Part shown: piece after piece, positions 1-11,028 of the stretch
How positions within the stretch are numbered: position 1 is the first letter of the stretch
Layout: each line of letters begins with the position of its first letter
Origin: Rhizomys pruinosus
Taxonomy: Eukaryota > Chordata > Mammalia > Rodentia > Spalacidae
Length of the DNA stretch: 64,000 nt
Direction of reading: 5' to 3'
Assembly: GCA_009823505.1 (NCBI GenBank)
Contig: VZQC01000334.1
Coordinates: forward strand, 454,644-518,643
Position numbers and translations under genes: made by a program
Notes under the pieces: generated by a model
The model's input: only the letters and a program-made list of their open reading frames with translations
Database searches by the model: none
Told to the model about the DNA's origin: nothing

Positions 1-3000
1 GTGTGGGTGTACATATACCATGGTGTAGAAATGGCTGGGTTGGGTGGAAAGTTCAATTCCAAGTCTTCCAAGGGTTCTCACACTGCTTTCCATGTGCGGT
101 ACGAGTTTCATTCCCACCAGCAGTGGATGAGTGTTTCCCCTTTCCCCACAAACTCCCAGCACTTGGTATCATTTGTTTTCTTGATACGAGCCAGTCTTAT
201 TGGGGAGTAAGGATGATATATTAAAGTGATTTTATTTGCATTTCCTTAATGATTATGAAGTTGAACACTTCTTGAGAGGTTTGATTGCGATAGCTCAGAC
301 ATCCTGGCTAGATAATCCGCACAGGGAAGGGGGGGGGGGGTAATGTGAAGTATCTCGGGGTGGGTCAGGAGGGGAATGTCAATTTGCTACCCATCATGTT
401 ATAGATTGAGTAGGGGTGGCATGGGGGGGTTGTTGTTCGTTGTGTTTTTGTGTTTTTTGAGTAGTTTATATATTCTGAAATCAATGGCTGGTGTCTGAGT
501 GTTAGTTTGCACTGAATGTTTGGGGGCCGTGCCACAGTAGTGTGTGAGTTGTCTCGGTGTCAGCTTCCGTTAATGGAGATTGTTGTCGTTTTGGTATGTG
601 GTGTTGCGAGAAGCATTTTGGAAGTGTGGATGTCAAATGTGTACCAATAAATTTGTCAAGTATTGATCGCCGTGTGGTAATGGGGGGTGGACAATGTAGA
701 GGTGCAGCTGGGCTGGGATCTGATGTTAGGTGTGAAATAAAATATCTTTTCCCTATGCACTAAGTGTCATTGTAGTGATGCGGGGGCCCGGAACCATTTA
801 GTGGGGTCTCTATCGGAGGGGGGGAATGGCCTGTGCTAGGTTGTGGGGATTTCAACTGAGTTGCGTATAGTGTAGGGAATAGAGCAGATGAGAAAAAGCT
901 GGGAGTTTGGGTGGATCATTTATGTAACAAGGAGGCGTGAGAGGTAGGGGTTTTAATTTCATTCTCTACAAGTGGTGATCCAGTTTTGCAATACCACTTG
1001 CTGAAGAATGCTGTTTTGCTCCATTGTGTCTTGGACCCCCAAGTAAGTACAAAGAGGATGCTTTGCGATAATCAAGAGTAAGAGTGGGGGAAGTACAGTA
1101 GCTAAAGCAGGGAGGGTTGGAAAGTGGGGATGCTTCAGTTTTGTTCCATTGTCACAGGTCTGGTTTTGTGCCAGTACCAGGCTGTTTTTAATGACGATAG
1201 TGGGGGTGCGCCCGGAGGGAAGTTGTAATGGAAGTCGTGTGATAGAATAGATAGGATACGAAAGGCGGAACCACATGGATGATAGCAAAAACAAGGGTGT
1301 TCAGGTAGTGGGTCGCGGGGTTGCTTTGGCTATTGTGGTCTTTTGTGTATGGTTGAATGTTAATCACAAACCACTTGAATTTAAGGCGTTTTGTTTCCAA
1401 GCCTGTGAAGAAACTCTTGGGGTTTTGATTGGTATGGCCATAAATCTATACAAGAGTTTCTGTAGAATGGAAATTTTTACAATTTTAGTTTTTTCCCAAT
1501 CCAAGGCATGGGATGTTTTTCCATCTTCTGAGTTCTTCTTCATTTCTTTTCTTTAAGTGTTTAAAAATTTTGTGTTGTAGAGGTCTTTGGTGTCTTTGGT
1601 TAGGTGTTTGTTCCGGGTAGCTTATTGTTTTTGAGGCTATTGTGAGTGGGAAGGTCTCTTGAAATTCTTGTCTTCAGTTGCTTGTTTTTTGGTGTAAAGA
1701 AGGCACATTATTTTTTCTAGATTTTTTGGTATCCTGCCACTTTGCTGAAGCTTTTAAATCATTTTCTAGGAGTTTTGTCTTGGTGGAAGTAATTTTGCAG
1801 GTCGCACTGTGAGGTAAACAATCGATATCATCGGGAGCGAGATGTAAGTGGATGGGGAGTTTGGTAAACTTCCGGCGGTTATTCCAATTCAGTAACGCCG
1901 TTTAAGGTATCCTTGTCCGTGTGGGGCCTGATGTGGTGTCGTAACGGACAAGTGTTTTCAAGACACTAGTATTGAAGAGGAGTGGTTGAAAAGGGGGCAG
2001 CCTGTGCCGAGGACGAGTTTCCCTACCTTTAAAGGGAATGTTTTCCTGTCAATTTCCCCATTTAGTTGATGATATGGCTGTGGGTTTCCGTATAGGGTGG
2101 CTTTATTACATTGAGAATGATCCCTCCAATCCAATTCCTTATAGACTTTTAATGCATGAAGGGTTGCTGGATTTTGTCAAAGACTTTTATGCAGCATCAA
2201 TTGAGATGAATGAGGATGGTGAGTTAATAGGAGTAGTTATTTTCGTTTGTTCCGTTTACGGTGTGGTTGATGATGGGTGTTTATTGATTTTCGTATGTTG
2301 AACCATCCCTGCATCTCGGGGTGGTTGAGGATGCGACCAACTTGGTTATGATGGTGATGTTTTGTATGTGGGTCTATATTGCTTTTTGCCAGTATTCTGG
2401 TTTAGAAGTTTGGCATACTGTGTTCCATGAGGGATATGGGTCTATAATTCTCCTTTTTAATTTGTATCTTTGGCCTGGTTTTGGTAATAGAGTGTGGGTT
2501 GGCTTCATAGAAGGAATTTTGGGAAGATCTCCTCTGATGTATACTTCAAAACAGTTAGTAATAATGGTTGTAGGTCTTGTTGGAGTTTAGCTAGGGAAGT
2601 TTGCTGTTGGAACGTCGGGCGGGCTTTTTAGGGGGAGGGAAAGAACAATTTCGTTTAGAACCGGGTGCGCTAACATTAATCTGTTTAATGCTTTTGAAAC
2701 TTATTTCGGTGAATACGATCTAGTGATTGGAGTTCGTAGGTTAAGGATATCTATGTATATAAGCTTCTGGTCTCTTCTTGCTGAGCTTCGGTGATTCCCA
2801 GGATTTCAATTTCATCCATTTCTTCTATCTAGGTTTTTCAAACTTGTAGAATATAGGTTCTTGTAATATTCCATATAATTTTTGGACTTTCCTTGTCCAT
2901 TGTGATATTTCCCTTTTCATCATGGATTGTATTGATTTGGAGTTTTTTTCCTTCTTTCTTTTGTTAACTGCCTAGATCTGTCTATCTTATTTTTCTTTCA

Positions 3001-3838
3001 AAGAACCAACTTTTGGCTTCATGATTTTTGTGTATTCTCTTTGTTTCTTGTTTTTTCTTTCTTTCTGCTCTGATTTTTGTTATCTTCCTTCCTGTCTGTT
3101 GCATTTAGGTTCATCTGTTGTTGCCCTTCAAGTGCTTTTAGCTGTAGTGTTAGATCATCACTTGTGCTCTTCTGTTTTTCTAATGTAGGCACCAGGGCTA
3201 TAAACTTCCCTCTTAGAACTGCTTTTTAAGGTATCCAATAGGTTTTGTTTGTGTGTATTGTCATTGTCATTCAGTTCCAGGAATGTTTTTATTTCTTTCC
3301 TTATCTCTTCCTTGACCCATTCATTATTCAAGAGTGTGTTGTTTAGTCTCCATGTGTTTTTTCTTGTAGGCAGGAGAGCTTGTCCTGGTGTTTGTATTGA
3401 GTTTTATTGCACTGTGGGTCGGAAAGGATGCATGAAATTATTTCAATCTTTTTGTATTGTGTAGAGGTTTATTCTGTGTCCCAGGATGTGGTCAATTTTG
3501 GAGAGTGTTCCGTGGGGTGCTGAGTAGAAAGTGTATTCTCTGGTATTAGGATGGAATGTTCGGTAGAGGTCTATGAGGTCCATTTGGTGTATCATTCGTT
3601 TCAGTTCAGATGTCTCTCTGTTTATTTTTTTGTCCTGTTGACCTATCCAAAGGACTCAGTGGGGTATTGAAATCTCCCACTATGATTGTGTACTGGGGTT
3701 AGTCTGTGACTTGTGACCTAGAGAATTGTCTTTAAAGTTTGGTGCACCAAATTTGGGGCATATATATTCATAATTGTGAAATCTTCTTGGTGGATTGTTC
3801 CTTTTGATGAAAATGTAATGGCCTTCTTTTTCACTAAT
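1..3838 (-). mobile_element. Degraded L1 LINE, antisense ORF2 (C-terminus to endonuclease region)
   Basis: Read on the minus strand this is L1 ORF2, cut by the left window edge. Bases 1-250 are the reverse complement of the conserved C-terminal block that is also seen at 26.9-27.2 kb and 31.7-32.0 kb. About 1139-2600 corresponds to the reverse transcriptase region antisense at 29.73-30.9 kb. About 2790-3838 continues towards the N-terminal endonuclease region. No frame is open over the domain. From about 300 to 2720 the match is interrupted by many short G-rich insertions and replacements absent from the other copies, so this stretch may be poorly sequenced. It is a dead element with no expected product. 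Confidence 0.8.
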
Positions 3839-4615
3839 CATTAGGAAATGCAAATCAAACCAACTTTAAGATATCATCTTACTCCAATAAGACTGGCTTA
3901 GGATCAAGAAACAAATGATACCAAATGCGGAGAGTTTGGGGAAAGGGGAACACTCATCCATTGCTGGTGGGAATGTAAACTCATACAGCCACTATGGAAA
4001 ACAGTGTGGAGAAGAACCCTTGGAAGTCTTGGAATGAACTTGCCACCTGAACCCAGCCATACCTCTCCTAGGCACGTACCCTCAAGACTCACCCCACCGC
4101 AGATATGCATGCACAGCCATGTTTATTTCAGCTCTCTTCACAATAGCAAGAAGCGGGAACCAACCCAAATGCCCCTCAACTGACGAGTGGAATAGAGAAA
4201 ATGTGGTACATCTCCACAATGGAGTTCTATGCAGCAGTAACGAAAGATGACATCATGAGCTTTGGCAGGAAAATGGCTGGAGCTAGAGGACATCATGCTG
4301 AGTGAAGTAACACAGTCACAGAAAAACAAATGACGAATCATATCCCTCATCCTTGTAGGCTAGCGCCAATTACCTAGTTGTAAGTATTTCTTGTGCTTTT
4401 TGTCCAAGCAGCTGGGAGTGATGCCATTTTGGAAACAACAACAACATAAAGGAATGCATCAAAAAACTGAATGAAACAATGAACTTCGGCTCAAAACAGT
4501 CATTCTCCACATGGAGAATATTGAGAAAGACTGAGAAAGAGATGAAACGCATGTTTTGGCAGAATGCATGAGCTCTGCTGGGGTGGGGGATAGCGTGGGG
4601 GACACGGATCTAGAT
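3839..4615 (+). mobile_element. L1 LINE 3' end (ORF2 C-terminus plus 3' UTR), sense
   Basis: The orientation switches here from antisense to sense L1. The sequence encodes the ORF2 C-terminal block (HCWWEC followed by KLIQPLWKTVW, about 3955-4010). The cysteine motif is damaged because the first Cys-x3-Cys pair reads as KCGEFGE. Text matching the 3' UTR runs on to a G-rich stretch near 4590 and ends at the TA repeat. It overlaps the content of the antisense L1 to its left (both carry the C-terminus), so the pair is not a simple twin-primed insertion. It is more likely two separate insertions or a rearrangement. Confidence 0.8.
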
Positions 4616-4618
4616 TTG

Positions 4619-4619
<1 letters not shown>

Positions 4620-4670
<51 letters not shown>

Positions 4671-4679
4671 TATATAGGT
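4620..4679. repeat. (TA)n microsatellite
   Basis: About 25 near-perfect TA dinucleotides, with minor interruptions after 4662, directly downstream of an L1 3' end. Confidence 0.95.
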
Positions 4680-4700
4680 ATATATATAAAAGATTAGAAA

Positions 4701-4867
4701 TAAGCCAGGCATGGTGGTGCACACCTTTAATCCTAGCACTTAGGAGGCAGAGGCAGGCGGATCTTTCTGAGTTCAAGGCCAGCCTGATCTACATAGTGAG
4801 TTCCAAGACAGCTGGGGCTACAGGGAGACCATATCTCAAAAACACCAAAAAAAAAAAAATTAAAAAA
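4701..4867 (+). mobile_element. B1 SINE
   Basis: 7SL-derived B1 body starting GCCAGGCATGGTGGTGCACA, with 'ggaggcagaggcaggcgg' and a poly-A tail. It is flanked by the direct repeat aaaagattagaaa at 4688-4700 and 4868-4880, which is the target-site duplication. Confidence 0.95.
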
Positions 4868-5010
4868 AAAAGATTAGAAAAGAAAAAAAAATAAAGTAAC
4901 CAAACTAGGATAAAATCTGCATACATTTTCTAAAATGCTATAAAGAAAAATGTCCATAAAATTTGAACAAAAGATTACTGTAAGAGGTAAAAAAAATAAA
5001 TATAAAATAA

Positions 5011-5222
5011 AGGGCCCAGAGAGATGGTTTGGTGATTATGAGAACACACTGCTCTTACAGAGGATCTGAGATCATTTCCCAGCATCTACATCCAGTAGCT
5101 TACTACCACCTCTAATTCCATTTCCAAGGGATTCATCACCCTCCTCTGGCCCCCTAATGTACCTACATTCATATGCACATACAGTCACATACACACACAC
5201 ACACACACATACACACACACAC
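5011..5222 (+). mobile_element. B2-type SINE, diverged, with (CA)n tail
   Basis: tRNA-derived head 'agagagatggtttggtgatta', followed by the B2 body including 'cctcctctggcc'. It ends in a CA-rich tail at about 5190-5222. It is older than the B2 copies at 8.9 and 22.6 kb. Confidence 0.8.
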
Positions 5223-6059
5223 TTTTTTTTAATTTTTTAAAGAAAATATCTTAAAAGTAAAAATAGAAAGCACAAAATCATTAAAGCCAGGCACATTTAT
5301 TACCATTATAAATGTGGATATATTAAGCTCCCCATTAGAAAGAAACTTCTATAAGATTGAATCTAATCATGAAATTCAACCTTACTGTTTGGAGAGACAT
5401 GGCTTATTTAAAATAACATACAGAGTAAAAAAAAAATTTAAAAGATGAGTGAATAAGGCCAAACAAAATGGAAAAGGATAGTAATACTATTAGAATTGAA
5501 AAATTCTAAGCAAAATAATATTCATAATGATAAAATTAAATCCACAATGAATGCACATAAATTAAAAATATTATGCATCCTATAATTATCACAACACATA
5601 TAAAGTCAGTTTGTTAGAAGGAAAGCTCTCATAACCACAATCAGAGTGGAAGAATTTAATTTCCTTCTTTTGCATTTGAAAGATCAAGTTCACCAAAATT
5701 ATGTGATATAGATTATTTTAATAGCAAATCAATAAACTATTTTATTTTTTAATAAAGTATTTTAATAGCTACAAATTGTTAAACTCTGCAATTCAAGCAC
5801 AGAATCCATATCTTGTCAAACTCTTCTAGCATATTTACAAATTTTAACTTTATTTCAGAGCACTAAAACTCAACAATTTTGAAAATAAAACCAGTACAAT
5901 AAATAAAACCAATCTTATATTCCTTTAATTTAAAAAATACATTTTCAAACAAACATTGGAATCAATCTCTTATCCAAAGAAATCCAAAGACTTAGAAGTC
6001 AAAATCACCTTTTGAAGACTCACTAACCTGACACAGGAAATGATGTCCCCTCCGGTGAG
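5223..6059. other. AT-rich sequence, no gene seen
   Basis: Strongly A/T-rich with no open frame over 60 codons. Parts resemble decayed L1 but I cannot align them with confidence. Confidence 0.5.
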
Positions 6060-6420
6060 ATGACTTCTCTAGCATTCAAACATACAGCCACATGTGAGCT
6101 AGCTATGGCCTATGTGGCACTGCTGGACACTGTTCCTGGGAATAGAAGGGGTGCCCTCTCCTCACACCCCACTTCCAGTGGGGTTCCCACTATCCCCACC
6201 TCCTCACCCTTGCAGAAGCTTACTTTGACCTTTGCTCTTTCACCCTGCCACACCCTGGAAAGCCTGATTCTTCATCATTGCTTTCAAAACTGTCCTTGGT
6301 CCCCAAATTCACAGAAATCATTTTATTCCCTCTCTTTTTCTGTACTATCCTTTTTCAGCAGGTTTTAAGTATCCCAGCTGTGCACTGGCTGGGTCCAGTA
6401 AGGACTGAATAAAAATTAAT
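6060..6420. other. Unassigned single-copy-looking segment
   Basis: A less AT-rich island with pyrimidine runs. A 102-codon plus frame (6060-6368) has no recognisable domain. An AATAAA hexamer follows at 6408-6413. Without conservation or transcript data I do not call an exon. Confidence 0.3.
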
Positions 6421-7079
6421 TTGAGATTGTTTACCTAAAGTGAGAATATAAAAGTATAATTTATATTTATAATGGGAACACAATCTTGATTTCGAAAGAA
6501 AAAGTAACTGGATTCAACATATCACAAAGCATGTACAAAACAGATCAATCTTAACATAGGACTATGGATATTAACTTATTTATAATTGCAAATATGATCC
6601 AGAAATACATGTTAATACATGTTTAAAAGAATACATTAGCAAGCATAATCCAGATCATATAAAAGTAACAAAATTTGCCACAAGCCAGCAATGCATTGTT
6701 GAGGTTGGGTATAAGGCTTCATTATGCTCTTTCTTCTACTTCTGTTCTTTTTAAAATTTCCATGGTGTGTTGGTTTTTAAATCACCCTTCACATTATGAT
6801 AGGTCAGTGTTCCATCACACTCAAAAATGGACCAACATTAGGAAATCCATTTCAATAGCTACCACAGCAAGGGGGGAAATCAGCAACATCAGGTAACATT
6901 AAATATCCATTCTTGAAAACATCCTAGTCAACCAGGAAAATGCAGTATTTTGTTAAAATGAGTAAAAACATTTTAACTTAGCAGACAGAATGATATTTAT
7001 ACATAGAAGCATGTAGGACTTATTTGGTGTCATTTTCCATTTAAGTATCTTATATGTGTAAATGTATTTGATTTTCCCA
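6421..7079. other. AT-rich sequence, no gene seen
   Basis: No repeat family recognised with confidence and no convincing coding frame. Confidence 0.45.
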
Positions 7080-7200
7080 CTAAACCCATATGGGATATAT
7101 GATTAGTACCATCCCCACTTTATAGGTGATGAACTCAAGAGCAGAGCGGTTAAGCAACTGATCCAAATTCACACAGCCATGAACGGAGGAGCTGGAAATG
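7080..7200 (+). mobile_element. MIR SINE fragment
   Basis: The core follows the MIR pattern of tRNA-derived ancient SINEs: 'accatccccactttataggtg', 'gaactcaagagcagagcggtt', then 'aactgatccaaattcacacag'. Confidence 0.7.
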
Positions 7201-8475
7201 AGATAGGTACTTGGGTTCCAGAGAACTTCTCTCAGTCATTGTACTTTGGAGCCTCCCCACACTGTATTCACCTGTGTAAACACACACAGAATTGATCACT
7301 TGCATGATAACTAAATTTAGTTTACCCATATTACAGCTATTCAATACTATTCTAAAAGTTCTAGAAATTCAGGAATATGGCAAAAAGAATTACAAATAAA
7401 GCAAATATAGATAGAAAAGAAGCTAACCAAATCATCATTATCTGAAAACTAAAATATTTCCCCTAGGAAATTTGGGATGATCAGTTGGAAAATTATTGTA
7501 TGAATTAGCAAATATAAAATAACTAACACAGAGAAGACAGTTTTCCTGTGATGCAGAGATTAGTTTAGTTAGAGAACATAATGAGAAACAGGCTCCCTTA
7601 GGGACAGTAAGAAAAAATACCTGAAATACCTAGAAACCAGCAGAACAGTAAATATGTTGTGTGTAAGTGAAGGAAAGCATAGATTTTGTTAAATAAAATT
7701 AAGACTATAAAAATAAATCACACACCATGTCTCTAGCGGCAAGGCTTCTATGTTGAAAAGATCTTGATTCTCAGAATTAATTTACAATGATGATGCATTA
7801 CCATAACAACCCCATACAGAGAGTTGTATGGCGTCCTACCAGATCCTCCAGGGAAAGGCGTTTGGAGAGAAGGTATGGAGAGAATTGAGGTGAATGATGT
7901 CATGGAGTGGGACCTAAAACCAACAGGACTGTGCCTTCTAGGAAATGATGCTGTCCCCTGTTCCCCTCTCTCAGTCCCCCTGCCCTGCCTCAATACCCCA
8001 CAGTAAGAAGGCAGGAGGAGCTGCCCCCCAGCACCCCGGACCCCGTTGGCATTCTGACCTGAAACGTTCAGCGTCCAGAATTGTGTATTTCTCTTGCTCA
8101 AGCTGCTCTGCCTATTGTGCTCTGATCTGGGAGCCTCAGTTCGTCTACAGGCCCAGGAAAGGTTCTGTGTTAAGTAGGTAGTAAAATTGTTCTTAAATTC
8201 ATCTAAAGGACTGAATGGTTAAGAGATTCATTCTGAAAAAAAAAAAAAATCACCATTTGGCATTTTTCGTGTGATAATTTACCGAGGCAGGAATCCTTGA
8301 TGGTGTCAAACTAGGGGATGAGGGTTTGATGAGCCATGGGATATTTATAGAATTTCAAAGGGTTTCCATACATAGTACTTATTCAACACAGAAAAAAATG
8401 GTAACTTCAATGTGGAGCAGCCTGGCAGAATGCACCTGCACCTGCACTCACTGTTGTGCGCTGACATCACTAGGT
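7201..8475. other. Unassigned sequence, no gene seen
   Basis: Contains an AT-rich part (7340-7690) that may be old L1 and a more GC-rich part (7830-8180). Short open frames on both strands overlap and show no domain. Confidence 0.4.
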
Positions 8476-8477
8476 AG

Positions 8478-8700
8478 GCAGCCAGTGAGATGGCTCAGCA
8501 GGTAAAGACACCTGATGACAACCCTGATGACCTGAGCTCAATCCCTGGGACCTACATGATGGAAAAAACCGACTCCTCCAAGTTGTCCTCTGATCTTCAC
8601 AAGAAATCATGGCCACGGTGCACACGCGCGCGCGCGCGCACGCACGCACACACACACACACACACACAGAGTTGACTGATTAATAACTAATTAATTAAAA
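8478..8700 (+). mobile_element. B3-like SINE with CG/CA tail
   Basis: Head 'cagtgagatggctcagcagg', then 'acctgagctcaatccctggg' and 'aagttgtcctctgatcttcac', the B3 arrangement. A (CG)n/(CA)n tract follows at 8625-8668. The short frames over the tract are artefacts. Confidence 0.8.
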
Positions 8701-8702
8701 AT

Positions 8703-8921
8703 TGGTGCTGGAGAGATAGCTCAGCAGGTACAAGCACTGGCTGCTCTTGTAGAGGACCCTGGTTCAAATTTCAGCACCCACGCAGCAGCTAACAACTGGA
8801 CCTATCTCAAGTTCCACGGGATCCAATGCCTTCTTCTAACCTCTGCAGGCATTGCAGGACATGTGTGCACTTACATGCCTCCAGTCATACACTCATAAAA
8901 ACAAATAAAATAAAATATTTT
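8703..8921 (+). mobile_element. B2 SINE
   Basis: Typical B2: 'gctggagagatagctcagca', B-box region 'ggttcaaatttcagcaccca', and tail 'aaataaaataaaatatttt'. The next B2 inserted immediately downstream. Confidence 0.9.
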
Positions 8922-8940
8922 AAAAATTGCTACTTGCAGG

Positions 8941-9185
8941 GGCTGGAGAGATGGCCTAGCGGTTGGGAGCGCCGACGCTCTAGCAAAGGACCCGGGTTGG
9001 ATCCCCAGCACACACATGGCGGCCGAGAGCTGTCTGAAACTCCAATTCCAGGAGAACTCCAGTTCCAGGGGAATCTGAGACCCTCTTCTGACCTCCGCGG
9101 CATTGCATGACACGGGTGCACAGACTTGCATGCAGACAGTACATTCATACACATACAGAAATAAATAAAATAAAATAAAAATTAA
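8941..9185 (+). mobile_element. Young B2 SINE with target-site duplication and internal duplication
   Basis: Full B2 with poly-A-rich tail. The direct repeat aaaaattgctacttgcagg flanks it exactly (8922-8940 and 9186-9204). It carries a doubled 'actccaRttccaggRgaa' segment near 9041-9075 that is absent from most other B2 copies here but shared with the copies at 22577 and 45711. The intact TSD implies a recent insertion. Confidence 0.95.
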
Positions 9186-9382
9186 AAAAATTGCTACTTG
9201 CAGGACAGGTCAGTGTGCAGTGTGTACTATTACCACACACTAATATGTACTGCCATGTCTGTAACATCCAGCCCCGAAGGGCACCATCTGAGTCTGTTCA
9301 TGATTAGCCTCTACTGTGATCCTTCCACAGTGATGGACATGCAACCAAATAGCTGATCTCTATCATGAAAGAAGCAAATTCA

Positions 9383-9650
9383 GGGCTGGGGAGAGTGCTC
9401 AGTGGGCAATGGCTCTTGTGCAAGCATGAGACCTGCACGCAAAGCCCAGCGCCATGGGAAGAAGCAGGTGCAGCTGCATGTGCTATCATCTAGCACTGGA
9501 GGACAGAAAAGATGCTTCCCAGAGTCACCAGCCAGGCAGCCTAGCAGGAAGGAGAGGCCCTGTCTCAGTGGGATATGGTGGAGGGCAATAGAGGGATGGA
9601 AGACACTTGGCATCCTCTTCTGGCCTGTGCATGCACACCCCACACACACC
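9383..9650 (+). mobile_element. Composite B2/B1-type SINE (B4/RSINE-like), diverged
   Basis: tRNA-like head 'gctggggagagtgctcagtg' and 'caagcatgagacctg', then a middle with 'gccaggcagcctagcagg' and 'ggccctgtctcagtgggata', and an end 'gaagacacttggcatcctct' plus 'ctggcctgtgcatgcacacc'. Exact subfamily not assigned. Confidence 0.65.
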
Positions 9651-9824
9651 CCACACATCCTCACATATAGTGTTCACACACCTCTCCTCTTCTCTCTCTC
9701 TCTCTATCATTTTTTCTCTCTCTTTTACACACACACCCTCTCTCTTCCTCACACACACAAAACACCCCTTCTCTCTTACACACATACACACCATTTTTCT
9801 CTAATTGTCTCTCTCTGACACATA

Positions 9825-9862
<38 letters not shown>
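9651..9862. repeat. Compound CA/CT microsatellite
   Basis: Interrupted runs of ACAC and TCTC, ending in a pure (CA)n of about 30 bases at 9831-9860. Overlapping frames in both directions are low-complexity artefacts. Confidence 0.9.
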
Positions 9863-10455
9863 TCATGCTTTTGAAAGACAGGAACTTAACAAATTGTCCC
9901 AAAAATAAAGAAGACCTAAAGATGTACCACCACATGCATTGTGTATAGTCTGGATTCTCCTTTACCACAAAGGACATCATTGGGACACTCGACATGAACA
10001 CGGAGAGTAGCTGAGAGCATAGTGTGTGCGCCGCTGCCCCCATCCTCATCATTGCTGCGTAAGAGAGCATCTGTGATTTTAGGAAATATGTCCTGAAGCA
10101 CCAAGGGGCAATTAAGAAACTCTACTGAAGAATACACAGGAGGCTTTGGTGTCAGTCCTGCAACTTTCTACAAATCTGGAATTGTGTCAAAATACAAAGT
10201 TTAAAATAAAGGTTGCATTCCAAGGGGAGATTTAGCCCTCAGTTTTGATATCAATACGGTCCTGATTCTCAGATTTTTTTGAAAAGGTTTTTGAATCAAA
10301 TACTTTTACAAATGCCTGTGTGCATTTGTATCTATATGCACACATATACACCTGGGTGTATATAATGCATGGTATCTACATTATGTAAATAACTTCTAAG
10401 TTATGAAAAAAGAAGGAAATTCAAAATGTTTAAAGCACTTTTCTGTGTTTTCATT
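9863..10455. other. Unassigned sequence, no gene seen
   Basis: Mixed composition with an 'acacatatac' cluster near 10340. No repeat family or domain recognised. Confidence 0.4.
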
Positions 10456-10459
10456 GTGT

Positions 10460-10460
<1 letters not shown>

Positions 10461-10496
<36 letters not shown>

Positions 10497-10497
10497 T
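10461..10497. repeat. (TG)n microsatellite
   Basis: About 17 TG units directly before an antisense SINE. They represent that SINE's tail read on the opposite strand. Confidence 0.95.
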
Positions 10498-10790
10498 GTA
10501 TGCACTCAAATGTGTGTTGGGGGGCAGAGGTTGATGTTGAGTGTCTTCCTCAATCATTTTCCACCTTAGTTTTGGAGATGGCGAAGCTCAATGAATCTGG
10601 AGCTTGCCAATTACCTAGACTGCCTAGCCAGGAAAGGCCTGAGATGTGTGTGTCTGCCTCCCTCTGCCCTCAGTGCTGGGATGCAGACCTGTGCACCACC
10701 ACCCTGGCTTTTTACTGGATCTGAAGTAAAGTCCTCATGTTTGTACAGCAACTACTCTATGCACTGAGCTATGTCCCCAGCCCTGTGCTT
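10498..10790 (-). mobile_element. Composite B4/RSINE-like SINE, antisense
   Basis: On the plus strand: 'gttgatgttgagtgtcttcc', 'ctgcctccctctgccctcag', 'gtgctgggatgcagacctgt', ending 'actgagctatgtccccagcc'. This is the reverse complement of the family at 9383 and 15088. Confidence 0.75.
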
Positions 10791-10898
10791 CCATTCTTAA
10801 GCCAGGTGAGTGATTCAACTACTCAAAGAATCCACACATCCCCTCTCTGTAGAAAAAAAATAATAAAGAATGCTCCTATTACTGCCTGAGAAAACTCT

Positions 10899-11028
10899 TC
10901 TGAACCAGGCCTGTTGGTCCAACCCTTTAGTCTCAGTGCTTGAAAAGCAGGGGCAGGCAGATCTCTGTGAGTTCAAGGCCAGCCTGGTCTACATATCAAA
11001 TTCCAGGCCAGTTGGGGTTACATAGTCC
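10899..11028 (+). mobile_element. B1 SINE, diverged
   Basis: 'ctcagtgcttgaaaagcagg', 'ggcaggcagatctctgtgag' and 'ttcaaggccagcctggtcta' define a B1 body. The tail is degraded. Confidence 0.85.

Noticed and set aside
3839..4615. Twin-primed partner of the antisense L1 at 1-3838
   Set aside because: Both parts contain the ORF2 C-terminus, so they overlap heavily in the consensus. True twin priming yields near-adjacent pieces.
6060..6368. Exon or small gene of 102 codons
   Set aside because: No recognisable domain, no splice or conservation evidence. An AATAAA nearby is common in AT-rich DNA.
8941..9185. tRNA gene from A and B box motifs
   Set aside because: The boxes belong to B2. There is no cloverleaf or anticodon stem, and the element has a poly-A tail and TSD. 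The same holds for the other B2, B3 and ID copies.
9525..9861. Several frames rich in Cys/Val or His/Thr
   Set aside because: All lie on CA/CT microsatellites. The same applies to frames at 15172-15780, 25373-25694 and 28733-29108.
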